From positions 1-44,846 of IMG/VR virus record IMGVR_UViG_3300023257_000043: a DNA stretch of 44,846 bases. One strand, 5' to 3'. Shown piece by piece: positions 1 to 8,800 of this stretch (its first letter is position 1; each line of letters begins with the position of its first letter). The stretch comes from a virus. The notes beneath the pieces were generated by a model. It saw only the letters and a list, made by a program, of their open reading frames with translations. It did no database searches and had not been told where the DNA came from. The position numbers and the translations under genes are program-made.

Positions 1-398
1 GCGTCTTGCACAGGTTTCCTTCCATTAAAATAATTTAACTGGTCCATAGTGACAGGAAACGCAATCAATTGATGTGCCTTACGTGAGTATATTCTCCTGT
101 TTCTCACGCCGTACTCCATCCTTCCAGGCAGATACTTGTACTTAATAATGTTATGGATATGAGCCACACTGATTATGCCGGATGCACCTTTCTTTAACGT
201 TAGCACCCATGCGTCTCTCAACGCACCTTTACCTGGAGTTCTTAGCTTCACTCGCTGTAACGTATGCTTCATTATCTGCGTTAGCATTGTGTTGAAGATT
301 ATAGAAAACTTTTTATCTACAATCTCCAACTTACGACGAGCTAGTAAAGCGTCTACGTCTAGCTTTATTTCAGGAAAAGGAGCAAAGAACATCACCAT
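1..398 (-). CDS. Partial gene, probable neck or head-tail connector protein
   Basis: The minus strand stays open from an ATG at 398 to the left edge, giving about 132 residues with the C-terminus missing. An AAGGAG sits 13 nt upstream (412-417), rather far; a second in-frame ATG at 392 is an alternative start. The product begins MVMFFAPFPE, is rich in Lys and Arg, and is predicted soluble, with no membrane segment. I recognise no family. Position immediately after a putative connector gene, and downstream of capsid genes in the same direction, suggests a neck or tail-completion protein, but that is inference from order only. Confidence 0.6.
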   Translation of the reverse strand, partial: MVMFFAPFPEIKLDVDALLARRKLEIVDKKFSIIFNTMLTQIMKHTLQRVKLRTPGKGALRDAWVLTLKKGASGIISVAHIHNIIKYKYLPGRMEYGVRNRRIYSRKAHQLIAFPVTMDQLNYFNGRKPVQD

Positions 399-402
399 TC
401 TA

Positions 403-1140
403 TTAGAACAGCTCCTTACCCAAATAGAAACACTGCTCTTCAAACTGCTCTAATTTTCTATCAGCAGTTGTCTTGAGTGAAAATGCAGCACCGTAATCAA
501 GAGTACCACCTGATCGTGGGACACCGGCGGCGTTACTTCTGCGTTCAGCAAGCATACTAATGACTTGGAACTCAGCCCACAGCCGTAACGCCGCTTTGAA
601 TCTATTATCTGTGAATGTTTTATCAGTCCCGGAAGTAGTCCATTCCCATTCTTCTCCCGCAACGTAATATATCTTATCACCAGCCATTGTCGGACAAGGA
701 TACACAAGCATGGTAGAGGCGAATGAGTCAAGCTCAAGTCCTACTGGGTCCATCCTACCAAGACTCTTCACATTTCCCATGAATATATCGAACAGGTTTG
801 GATTGTGATACAACGACAGTCCTTCAGCTTCAAATGCATCGGAGTCAAAGAAATCTAACTCGCTGTCAAAAGAAACCTTTAGTCCCACATATGATTCCCA
901 TATCTCTTCAAGGATATTCTTCACTGTAACAGGAACATCATAAGTCTGCTGATCCGCTACCGTGGTGATATACCTTAAAACCTTCTTCGGAACTCGCTTG
1001 TAGATTTCTTCAAACGCCTCATCGAGATATTCATCAATATCATCATTGCTTATCTCGTACTGATTCTTTGTCGTATCTCTATTGGGTCTACCTGAGTTAC
1101 GCCAAACCTGTTCTCGCAATGTGTTCCTTGAAACTGCCAT
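403..1140 (-). CDS. Putative head-tail connector/adaptor protein
   Basis: A 245-residue soluble protein without a signal peptide or membrane segment. The N-terminal 60 residues look helical and charged (NDDIDEYLDEAFEEIYKRVP), followed by a stretch with YDVPVTVKNILEEIW, a pattern seen in phage adaptor proteins that bind the portal ring. The C-terminal half contains many aromatic residues and ends in a helical Arg/Glu-rich segment. I cannot name a family with confidence. Its place between capsid-side genes and the next small structural gene, in the same direction, supports a virion role. It could equally be a neck protein analogous in position to T4 gp13 or gp14. Confidence 0.6.
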   Translation of the reverse strand: MAVSRNTLREQVWRNSGRPNRDTTKNQYEISNDDIDEYLDEAFEEIYKRVPKKVLRYITTVADQQTYDVPVTVKNILEEIWESYVGLKVSFDSELDFFDSDAFEAEGLSLYHNPNLFDIFMGNVKSLGRMDPVGLELDSFASTMLVYPCPTMAGDKIYYVAGEEWEWTTSGTDKTFTDNRFKAALRLWAEFQVISMLAERRSNAAGVPRSGGTLDYGAAFSLKTTADRKLEQFEEQCFYLGKELF

Positions 1141-1146
1141 GCGCTA

Positions 1147-1620
1147 TCACGCTTTCTTTTTTGATCTCGCTTTGCGTGTGACTTTCTTCTTTGCTTTTTT
1201 CTTCTTTACAGTAGTCTTTGGTTCTGGAATATCATTAGGTTTATCCTCCACAACAGGAGCAACAACTGCTTTCTTTGGAGTCGGACGAGAGGAGAAACTT
1301 ATATCCTCATCATCTGCACCTCTGATATTTGCCGAGGTGACAATATTGTTATTGATAACCTTTACCTTATCCGGCACCTCTATAACGTTTTCCGGTGAAT
1401 CAAGTTCTTGAAAAAGAGGAGCTGACTTAGCCACCTCCATGACTCTAGCAGTCACTGAATTGACCTTTTTGAAGTAATCACTATTTGCCGCCTGTGGGCA
1501 ATCAGTTGTTGCATCTCTGCGTACCATAATTCTTTGACCGTACTCACCAGTAAACAACTGATCCGTACCACTGATATTCTCATACATCTGTTTCTCTTTT
1601 TCTTTTGCTTTCTTCGACAT
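1147..1620 (-). CDS. Hypothetical protein with lysine-rich C-terminal tail
   Basis: A 157-residue protein with a GGAG ribosome site five nt before the ATG. The first 15 residues are Lys/Glu-rich, the middle (about 15-105) is mixed and probably folded, and the last 30 residues are a highly basic run of Lys, Arg and Ala. Such tails often bind nucleic acid or acidic protein surfaces, so a DNA-contacting virion protein is possible; this is inference. No recognised domain, cysteine motif or membrane segment. It lies seven nt upstream of the connector candidate and is probably co-transcribed with it. Confidence 0.6.
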   Translation of the reverse strand: MSKKAKEKEKQMYENISGTDQLFTGEYGQRIMVRRDATTDCPQAANSDYFKKVNSVTARVMEVAKSAPLFQELDSPENVIEVPDKVKVINNNIVTSANIRGADDEDISFSSRPTPKKAVVAPVVEDKPNDIPEPKTTVKKKKAKKKVTRKARSKKKA

Positions 1621-1685
1621 CTTAGCTCCTACCCTTCTCTATCTTTTATAGTCTTTCAGGCTCAGCCCCACACCTGACCCGTCTT

Positions 1686-1820
1686 TCACAACAGGCCACT
1701 ATCTTCAGAATTTTTTCCTCTAGCAAAGAGACGAACCTCACCATCATCAGTCGCTTCAACTACAATAGTATTATTATCTAAACATATACCGTTGTATACC
1801 TTAGTCAAAATTAAGGTCAT
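1686..1820 (-). CDS. Small hypothetical protein (44 aa)
   Basis: This 44-residue frame opens with ATG at 1820 and ends with TGA. The product (MTLILTKVYNGICLDN...) has the balanced composition of a real small soluble protein, with an acidic central part and two probable beta strands. No clear Shine-Dalgarno site precedes the ATG; it starts inside the preceding 25-codon peptide gene, so translation may be coupled. Without it the 270-nt stretch between flanking genes would be nearly empty, which is unusual in this compact genome. The call rests on composition and context only. Confidence 0.4.
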   Translation of the reverse strand: MTLILTKVYNGICLDNNTIVVEATDDGEVRLFARGKNSEDSGLL

Positions 1821-1878
1821 GTATTAGCGCCCATAAACCCACAATGCCAAAAGCAACGTAACCAATTAGATACCACAC
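1801..1878 (-). CDS. Small single-span membrane peptide (25 aa)
   Basis: A GTG start at 1878 is preceded by GGAGAGG with a five-nt spacer, a good bacterial ribosome site. The peptide is almost entirely hydrophobic for its first 20 residues (WYLIGYVAFGIVGLWALI) and ends in a polar HDLNFD, as expected for one membrane span. Phages often encode such mini-proteins for lysis regulation or host takeover, but nothing here identifies a function. It overlaps the next small gene by 20 nt. The ribosome site and hydrophobicity are the whole case. Confidence 0.45.
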   Translation of the reverse strand: MWYLIGYVAFGIVGLWALIHDLNFD

Positions 1879-1893
1879 GCTAACCTCTCCTAT

Positions 1894-2178
1894 TCAATTC
1901 CAACCTTCAATATGATGCTTTTTAAATACTTCAAGAGCATCTGCATAAGCTTTGGGGAATTTCTCTCGATTCAATCTATCTTCTGCAATGGGATCAAAAG
2001 TATTAGATAAAAGGCGGTCCTCAGCTACTACCTCAAAATTAGAATCGTCCTTATACTTTTCCTTCAATTCCTTAATCGTGTCACCAACAGTATCTGAGGT
2101 TACGGCCATACGGTCAACCCTCTTCTCACCATTCTCATCAGTGTAGTAATAAAACATCATTGCATTCCAGTCTTTCAT
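1894..2178 (-). CDS. Hypothetical protein (94 aa)
   Basis: A small soluble acidic protein starting MKDWNAMMFYYYTDENGEKR with a GGAG-type ribosome site just upstream. The first 30 residues suggest a short beta hairpin around a DENGEKR turn; the rest is helical and charged. There is no cysteine, membrane segment or recognised motif. It lies 17 nt downstream of the epimerase gene and upstream of the two mini-genes. It may be the last gene of the sugar cassette transcript or the first of the connector group; sequence alone does not decide. Confidence 0.6.
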   Translation of the reverse strand: MKDWNAMMFYYYTDENGEKRVDRMAVTSDTVGDTIKELKEKYKDDSNFEVVAEDRLLSNTFDPIAEDRLNREKFPKAYADALEVFKKHHIEGWN

Positions 2179-2195
2179 CTTACTCTCCTCCTTCG

Positions 2196-3104
2196 TTATA
2201 ATAAACCACTATCTTCTAATCCTTGCTCCAACGAATACTCAGATTTGAAGCCAATAATCTCCGACGTTCTTCCAGCATTACCAACGCTTCTCCTGATATC
2301 TCCCTTGCGCTCTGGAAGATACTGCAATACCTCACCACCGAACAATTCAGCTACATCAAGTACACTCCTCTCTTCTCCTGTACAAATATTAAATACAGCA
2401 CCACCTAACGCTACTTTTCCTATTCCTACTGTCATCAGAGCACGTACCACATCCTTCACGTATACAAAATCTCGTGTTTGATTTCCATCCCCTATGATAG
2501 TCAACGGTTCTCCTTGCTTCTTCTGTCTTGAGAACACATTTATAACCGATGCATACGCACCTTCATTTGACTGGCCTTCCCCATACACATTGAAGAGCCT
2601 TAATGACGCTGTTTCTAATCCATGCTGTTCACCAAGCACCTTCATGTAATGTTCTCCAGCTAATTTCTGTACAGCATACGGACTGAGAGGATGTGGAGCA
2701 AAAGTTTCCATCAGTGGAAAGACAGTCTGCTCTCCATAAACAGCCGTTGAACTGGTAAAAGTTACTCTCTTTACATATTTACTGTTTGCTGCCGCTCTAA
2801 GCACGTTCAAAGTAGTCGTAAGATTGCACTCATGGCAAAGGCTTGGCTCAGAAAAGCTTCGACTAATATCTGGTATTGCAGCGAGGTGGATTATGCTCTT
2901 CACAACACGCTCATCTAAAATAGCCGTCAGTGCCTCCGAACCTTTCGATAGGTCTAACCACACGAACTTAGCCTTTGGATTGATATTCCCGCTCTGTCCC
3001 GTTATCAGGTTGTCTACTACAATAACATCATGGCCTACCTCACATAGCTTATTAACCAAGTGAGTTCCAATAAATCCTGCACCACCTACCACAACTACTC
3101 TCAT
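2196..3104 (-). CDS. NAD-dependent nucleotide-sugar epimerase/dehydratase (extended SDR)
   Basis: A 302-residue member of the extended short-chain dehydrogenase family, the group of UDP-glucose 4-epimerase and related nucleotide-sugar enzymes. The N-terminus carries the NAD-binding GGAGFIGTH motif (residues 7-15); the catalytic region has SSTAVYG followed by the YxxxK pair in YAVQK, and a later RLFNVYGEGQ segment typical of substrate-binding loops. It therefore probably epimerises or dehydrates an NDP-sugar in the cytoplasm. AGGAG lies eight nt before the ATG. It ends the sugar cassette and would supply an activated sugar to the upstream glycosyltransferases. The exact sugar cannot be read from the sequence. 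Confidence 0.92.
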   Translation of the reverse strand: MRVVVVGGAGFIGTHLVNKLCEVGHDVIVVDNLITGQSGNINPKAKFVWLDLSKGSEALTAILDERVVKSIIHLAAIPDISRSFSEPSLCHECNLTTTLNVLRAAANSKYVKRVTFTSSTAVYGEQTVFPLMETFAPHPLSPYAVQKLAGEHYMKVLGEQHGLETASLRLFNVYGEGQSNEGAYASVINVFSRQKKQGEPLTIIGDGNQTRDFVYVKDVVRALMTVGIGKVALGGAVFNICTGEERSVLDVAELFGGEVLQYLPERKGDIRRSVGNAGRTSEIIGFKSEYSLEQGLEDSGLL

Positions 3105-3376
3105 ATCAACGACTCCTCAGTGATTAAATCCACAACATTTTTAACGGCCATTGATCGAGTATAATAGAAATCTCTACACCCATATTTCTCTTGGCGTGAG
3201 GCCCAAGCACCAAGATTATCTACCAACTTTAATACCGCTCCTTCTATCGTATTACTATGGCCTGAACTAGCTGGAGTAGTTCTCAATGATATTTTAACCC
3301 CACCTGTTTTACTAATGTTAATCTGTACTCCGCTCTCCTCATTACCTAGCAGCATCAGGGCTCTTTCTACATTCAT
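3101..3376 (-). CDS. Hypothetical protein (91 aa)
   Basis: A 91-residue protein that starts in a four-nt ATGA overlap with the preceding gene and itself overlaps the epimerase start, so it is translationally coupled on both sides. It begins MNVERALMLLGNEESG and contains a KTGGVKISLRTTPASSGHS segment followed by an amphipathic helix. No known domain is recognised. The pattern resembles small phage proteins of unknown function rather than a sugar enzyme. Tight coupling inside the cassette suggests it is expressed with the epimerase and the hexapeptide-tail protein. Confidence 0.6.
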   Translation of the reverse strand: MNVERALMLLGNEESGVQINISKTGGVKISLRTTPASSGHSNTIEGAVLKLVDNLGAWASRQEKYGCRDFYYTRSMAVKNVVDLITEESLI

Positions 3377-3870
3377 CGTATCACCAAGCCAGTTTCATTT
3401 ACCTTGCCTTTTAACTTTGCTGTATTACCATACACCAAGCCATAATCAGGAACGTCCTTTGTAACAACCGAACCGGCACCTATCATATTGGTATTAACAT
3501 GAAAATCTCCTATCCATCTACACAACTTATATTTCCTATTAATCTCTTTTGCATTACAACGTTGCAATCCAATTATCCAATCTGGGTCATTCTCTCCATA
3601 GTGCAACTTGAGAAGGTATAGTTCAGCAATCCGTTGTTGCTTAATCCTATCAGCGTTTTGTAAAGCAAACCTGAAAACCGGCGAAGTGAAGTTATCAGAT
3701 TCAGTAGTAGCTTCATCCCACAATTGTTGATTTCTCTCTTTAATGAAATCCTGTTGATTTATACCAGTCATTTTACAATCGCACTGCCTTGCGACCTCTT
3801 TAAAGAAATTGTCTATAGTACGTGATGCCATACTATTAGCCAGGCTATTAATACTGTACATTAAGTTCAT
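3373..3870 (-). CDS. Protein with C-terminal hexapeptide-acyltransferase tail
   Basis: I place the start at ATG 3870, which has GGAGG eight nt upstream; a TTG 15 nt earlier is not preceded by a ribosome site. The 165-residue product has two unlike parts. Residues about 1-120 are helical, rich in Asn, Gln and Arg, and match nothing I know. The last 40 residues (IGAGSVVTKDVPDYGLVYGNTAKLKGKV) are the classic closing coil and tail of left-handed beta-helix sugar acyltransferases. The hexapeptide coils with the active-site His that normally precede this tail are missing. It could be a decayed or recombined acetyltransferase, or a protein reusing the tail. Overlaps its downstream neighbour by four nt. 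Confidence 0.65.
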   Translation of the reverse strand: MNLMYSINSLANSMASRTIDNFFKEVARQCDCKMTGINQQDFIKERNQQLWDEATTESDNFTSPVFRFALQNADRIKQQRIAELYLLKLHYGENDPDWIIGLQRCNAKEINRKYKLCRWIGDFHVNTNMIGAGSVVTKDVPDYGLVYGNTAKLKGKVNETGLVIR

Positions 3871-3872
3871 TT

Positions 3873-4898
3873 CTATTCCCTCCAAAACTTGAATATAGTT
3901 CTTCCATCAACAGTCTTAACAGGTAGTGCCTTGTGCTTGTTATATCCCCAATGAGTATATATCAAGTGAAGGAATTTTTTTGCCGTCAAACCTTTGAGGC
4001 TTTCGTGGTCGGACCAGACTTTATCTCCTGACACCGCCATATCAAAGAAGAGTACCTTTACTTTTTCTGACAAACCTTTAAGATCACTCCATGCTCTGTC
4101 TCCATTGTGTATAATTGAGTGATGGAATGTGGAAAGGAATATTCCTACATCAAAAACTGTTTCGGTTGTACTCATATACTCTTCGATCTTGCAATTATGG
4201 AAGGTGATCTTCTTACTGTCTCTATTGTACATTCGATTCAGATAGTCAGACACCTCGCACCGCATCTTGTTAGCCTCTACAGCATGGATACTCTTGTTAG
4301 CCATGTCAAACAGACCGAAACTCATGTATCCCTCACACGACCCAAGGTCAGCAATATTATCAACAGGATTTCCTATTTCCTTACGAATAAATTTCAACCG
4401 ATCACCGCTATCAACGCGGTAACAAATAAACTCCGAAACATCTGGATGTGGGATAGGAGTATACAATGATTTCATTTCAACCAATTTATCTTTGAAATCC
4501 TCCCACTGCTGCCCGCACTCAACTATATCAAGTCTTACCAGACCTTTATAATCCAGAAAATCAAGAATGTTAATTCTGTGGAAACCATCAATTACTTGTA
4601 TTCGTCCTTCATCAGTAATATTGACGGTAATACTACTCTTGTCTCTACTGAAACCATGTTTCTCAATGCTTGCCCATAGTTCCAGAGCGCCACGTAGCTT
4701 AGCCAAGTGTGGGTCTTTTCCTGCACTCGTGTACTTCTTAGCATACGATGATGTTTCTAGCTCTTCATCTGAAGTGTTGACATCATACTTTTTCATAGCC
4801 TCTATAATAGCTTCTTGTAACCATAGAACCGCTGAACGTGTAGGATACCATATCCAGTCATTCTTCAATAGTTCAAAAGGAATATCAATACATCTCAT
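3873..4898 (-). CDS. ParB-like domain fused to SAM-dependent methyltransferase
   Basis: AAGGAGG lies eight nt before the ATG at 4898, inside a longer frame starting at 4922, so I choose 4898 (341 residues). Residues about 60-130 include VIDGFHRI, the core of ParB/sulfiredoxin-like domains, which use this loop for nucleotide binding or hydrolysis. Residues about 175-300 form a class I methyltransferase: DLGSCEGYMSFG (184-195) is the SAM-binding motif I, HAVEAN the acidic motif II, and the FLSTFHHS region lies near the active site. Target unknown; in a sugar cassette a glycan or nucleotide-sugar methyltransferase is plausible. Overlaps no other gene but is only 20 nt from the radical SAM gene. 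Confidence 0.8.
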   Translation of the reverse strand: MRCIDIPFELLKNDWIWYPTRSAVLWLQEAIIEAMKKYDVNTSDEELETSSYAKKYTSAGKDPHLAKLRGALELWASIEKHGFSRDKSSITVNITDEGRIQVIDGFHRINILDFLDYKGLVRLDIVECGQQWEDFKDKLVEMKSLYTPIPHPDVSEFICYRVDSGDRLKFIRKEIGNPVDNIADLGSCEGYMSFGLFDMANKSIHAVEANKMRCEVSDYLNRMYNRDSKKITFHNCKIEEYMSTTETVFDVGIFLSTFHHSIIHNGDRAWSDLKGLSEKVKVLFFDMAVSGDKVWSDHESLKGLTAKKFLHLIYTHWGYNKHKALPVKTVDGRTIFKFWRE

Positions 4899-4918
4899 TT
4901 TCTTCTCCTCCTTCATTT

Positions 4919-5803
4919 TCAATAATTACCAAAACAGTACAAACATTCATCTCTTGTTTTAATGTCATTTCTTATATCATTACAGAAATCACTATTCCAC
5001 ACTCCTTCTTGATAGATTATGGGACTTCCAGGAACCGGAGGCATAACTCTGGCACAACAAGAAACATATCCTCCAGGAGCTAATAACATATGCTGGAAAC
5101 ACAAACGGCAGTTACCGACTTCTTTCGGAGTGCCTACCGGTTTAGGCCAGCTTTTTACTTTTCCAGCTTTAGGATGAGACTTATATGTATTAATCTCAGC
5201 CAAGATTTCTGTATCAGCAGTTGTTATTATTTTGTCGTATTGTTCTTTTTTATGTGGGAGTAAATTATGGAAGTCAATACCGTCACACTTTAGTCCAAGC
5301 TCCAACGCTTCCGGTATTATCTGATAATTTCCGTGGTGGATAACAAAAGACACATATATTTTACTTTGTGTATTCGCTTTTAACCAACTTATTCCATCTA
5401 CAATTTCATCAAATTTTCCATCCACTCCATTGATCTCTGCGTGTCCTTTCTGGTCAACTGAGTTTAGACTGATCGAAATTGAGCGCACAGGATGGTTTTG
5501 GAATAATCTCTTTCTCTTCAATACCAAAGACCCGTTGGTTATGAGTCCTACATTTATATTACGCTCCTCTAAAAGGAACAACAGAGAGTCTAAGCCACGG
5601 TACAACAACGGCTCACCAAATCCTGCAATGCATACCGATTTAATGCTAGGATATTTATTCAACGCTGCTTCAACTGTTGGTATGTCAATGTCTTTTTTCA
5701 TATCCAAATCTCCGCTTGTGCGCCTACAGAACCAACATCGAAAATTGCACTTGTTCGTAGCGAAAACAGAAAGCTCAGTAGGATCGTTAATATCAATATG
5801 CAT
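4919..5803 (-). CDS. Radical SAM protein with SPASM-like C-terminal cysteines
   Basis: The start at ATG 5803 follows GGAGAG; an in-frame ATG at 5821 lacks a ribosome site. The 294-residue protein has CNFRCWFC near residue 20, the CxxxCxxC motif that holds the 4Fe-4S cluster cleaving SAM, then a GFGEPLLY segment equivalent to the GGEP motif. The C-terminus carries further cysteines (CRLCFQ, SCCARV, CLYCF), as in SPASM domains that bind auxiliary clusters. Such enzymes mature peptides or modify sugars and cofactors. Here it sits between a large glycosyltransferase and a methyltransferase, so glycan modification is the most natural guess. The substrate is unknown. Confidence 0.9.
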   Translation of the reverse strand: MHIDINDPTELSVFATNKCNFRCWFCRRTSGDLDMKKDIDIPTVEAALNKYPSIKSVCIAGFGEPLLYRGLDSLLFLLEERNINVGLITNGSLVLKRKRLFQNHPVRSISISLNSVDQKGHAEINGVDGKFDEIVDGISWLKANTQSKIYVSFVIHHGNYQIIPEALELGLKCDGIDFHNLLPHKKEQYDKIITTADTEILAEINTYKSHPKAGKVKSWPKPVGTPKEVGNCRLCFQHMLLAPGGYVSCCARVMPPVPGSPIIYQEGVWNSDFCNDIRNDIKTRDECLYCFGNY

Positions 5804-5808
5804 TTTAT

Positions 5809-8800
5809 TTACTCTCTCCATAGATTTTTGAGTCGTTGAAATTCTTCTCTGGCAAATGTTCTTGAATCTCGTTCACCAACAAAATTAGATTCGTCCGATG
5901 CTAGACCACTTATAACTCCAGACATAGCGAAGAAGTTTAACTCAGAAGGATCATCTTGATACGCAGACAGGAATTTGTTTAACAGAGCGTCTACCCAACC
6001 AGTCCCACGCAAGCCCCATCTTCTCTTTTCAGTCAGGCTCTTGTACCTCTGGAATATCAGGTAAGGAGTCCATTCTGGTGAGTGTACACCTAAAGCCTGT
6101 GTGTTATTCAGTTCTTTAAATTCACAGCTATGGCCTTCTTTAACAACTCTATCCAACTGCTCTCTTTCACATGAGAACATTTCTTCATCATATGCAAACT
6201 TAGCAAAAATTGAATGTTCATAGATTTTTAATCCACTTATCATCATATCCAAGTGCGGGTCCCATAGTGGGTATACAACAAAGGCGTGTTTCTTCAAGGC
6301 TTCCTCGTAGAGAGTTCTTACAGCATGAGGTTCTAATACCATATCTTCATCAACCTGGATATAATACTTTGTTTTGCACTTAGTAATCATTTGCTGAAAG
6401 GCTTTGTCCATCGGATATTGATCTTTAATAATCTCCAAGTTGAAATCGCAGTCTTGATTTTTCAAAGCCTCTATACAATTTTCATAGTTTGGATTTCCTA
6501 CAGTTATAACAAAAACCGTAAGACTTTTTGAGAGGTTTTCCTTTTTCACTTTTATTTCATTCAACCTGCTATCTCTAAGTTGATGCGCTTCCTGGAACTT
6601 CTCTACATCTCCAATAATGAAAGCTGCCCAAAGATTGGCTATGTACTTCCAGTCCCATCCCGCTTCAACTATCTTCCTATTCAAAGCACCGTTTTCTTTT
6701 AACTTTCCTTTTTCAATCATCTTCACTATACCATTAGCTACATCAACGGGGCTCCTATCAACAACAACGTTCTGGTTGAATAGATTGATTTCTTTTACAA
6801 CGCCTACATCGGTTGACACAAAAGGAATGCCGCAAGAACATGCTTCCATCAACGGAGTCGGTAATCCTTCCGCTGATGATACACAAATGTAAATGTCAAC
6901 GTCTGCATAGAAATCAGCCATCGCTTCATGTGGTACACGTTTTCCACCAAATCCTTTAGTTTTAAGTCTAAATTTATGGTTTGTTTTTTCGAGTATCTTG
7001 AGCGCAGGTAGTAGAATATTTTGGTATCCCTTAAACTCTTTCTTGGTATTTCCGCAGTAGCCTAAAACATATTCTTTATTCTTCTGCGGCTTTGTTTCCT
7101 TTGCTCTTGCTACAGGTTTAAATACCTTACAATCTGTTCCTGCTGGTAAATAAACAGTATCAAGACCTAACTTTTTCCACAAGGACTGAATTGTTCTGGA
7201 GATAGAGGCGTTTCCTTTTGCACTCTTAGCCGTTACCAGTTCCTGTTTAAGAAATGCGCGGAAATTCTCTGGAGGCATATAGATGTCTTTTATCGGACAA
7301 TGATGAACCAGAGTAACATATGATTGATCCCTTAGAACATTCGTTACTTTATCACTAACGGTGAGTAACAGTCCCATTGGAAAAAGTATATCATACGTAT
7401 CAGTGCTCACACTTGATAACTCACTATGGCTGCACATATCAAAATTAACATCAAGCGAACAATGCTTCTTCAGTCCTTTTGCTTGTGAATGAAACGCCCA
7501 ATTAGGCTCATCATATATGAGAAGGACTTTTGGATCTTTTCCTTTTACAGAGCTGTTTATATTCTTGTATTCTATTTGAAGTTGTTCATCTCTTACAAGC
7601 GGCTTTGTAGTCATAGCAGATAGTCTATCAGTCCTCTCATCCATCAACTGATAATAACTATCGTTGTCGCCCGTTAAGAAATACCCCCACACATCAGCGA
7701 TATATTTCCAGTCCCATCCCGCTTCAACTATCTTTCTATTTAACGCTCCGCGCTGTCTCATATCACCGGCTTCGATCATCTCTATTATTCCATTAGCCAG
7801 AGCGGTTGCTGTTCTATCTACTAAAATGTTCTGGTCCTGTAGATTAATCTCCTGCACAACACCTACATCAGTTGATACAAAAGGTATACCACAGGAACAC
7901 GCTTCCAGTAGAGGAGTCGGTAGTCCTTCCGCTGATGAACCGCAAAGGTAAATGTCAATATCACTATAAAACTTTGGCATTTTTTCATGTGGGATTAACT
8001 TGTCGGCGCTCTTTACCTTTAGTTTTACATTGTAACCAGCTTCATTGACTATCTCAATAGCTGGTTTAATGATGTCCTCAAATCCTTTTAGTTCCTTATC
8101 TGTATCTCCGCAGAATCCTAATACTACTTGAGACTTTTTTGTTTTAGCTTTCTCTACCGGTTTGAATAATTCGCAATCTATTCCGGCTGGTAGATACAAT
8201 GAATTAAGATTGAACTCTTTCTTCCATAGCTTTTGTATCATTCTGGATATGGAACCATGGTTGTGTGCTTTACTTGCATTGTTTACTTCGTGCTCAAGAT
8301 AACCAAGAATATTCTCTTTGTAATTCAATCCTGCTAATGACGGATAGTGATGAACCAGTGTTGAATACGATTTTGATTTCATTACACTAGCTAAGTCAGG
8401 AAACACAGTCATCAACAGACCCATAATAAACACTCTATCACACGAATCTATCTGTGCGTGATTTATCTTCCGGCAAGACCCCATCTCGATACTTACATCA
8501 AGATTACAATACTTAGCAAATCCTTTAGCCTGAGAATGGAATGCCCAGTTCTCTTGATCGTATAACAACATTAATTTCTTTATCTCGCGCGGGACTTGCT
8601 GGTACTGCTTACCCCAAAACTTTCCGTAGACCTTCAAAAACTCAAGCCTGTTACGTTCCAACACCTCTTGTGAATTAAACCATACCAATCTTGCGTCTCC
8701 AAGAGTTGTGTGTCCTAAATGCTTTATCCCAGCAACATAACAACAGCCTATCATAAGGTTCTGGACTTTAGCGCGGAAACACAAATCGGAATCCTCGTAA

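Noticed and set aside
175-453. 92-codon plus-strand frame at the left edge
   Set aside because: Antisense to the partial minus-strand gene and the connector candidate; no ribosome site. The minus-strand frame is continuous to the edge and in line with all other genes.
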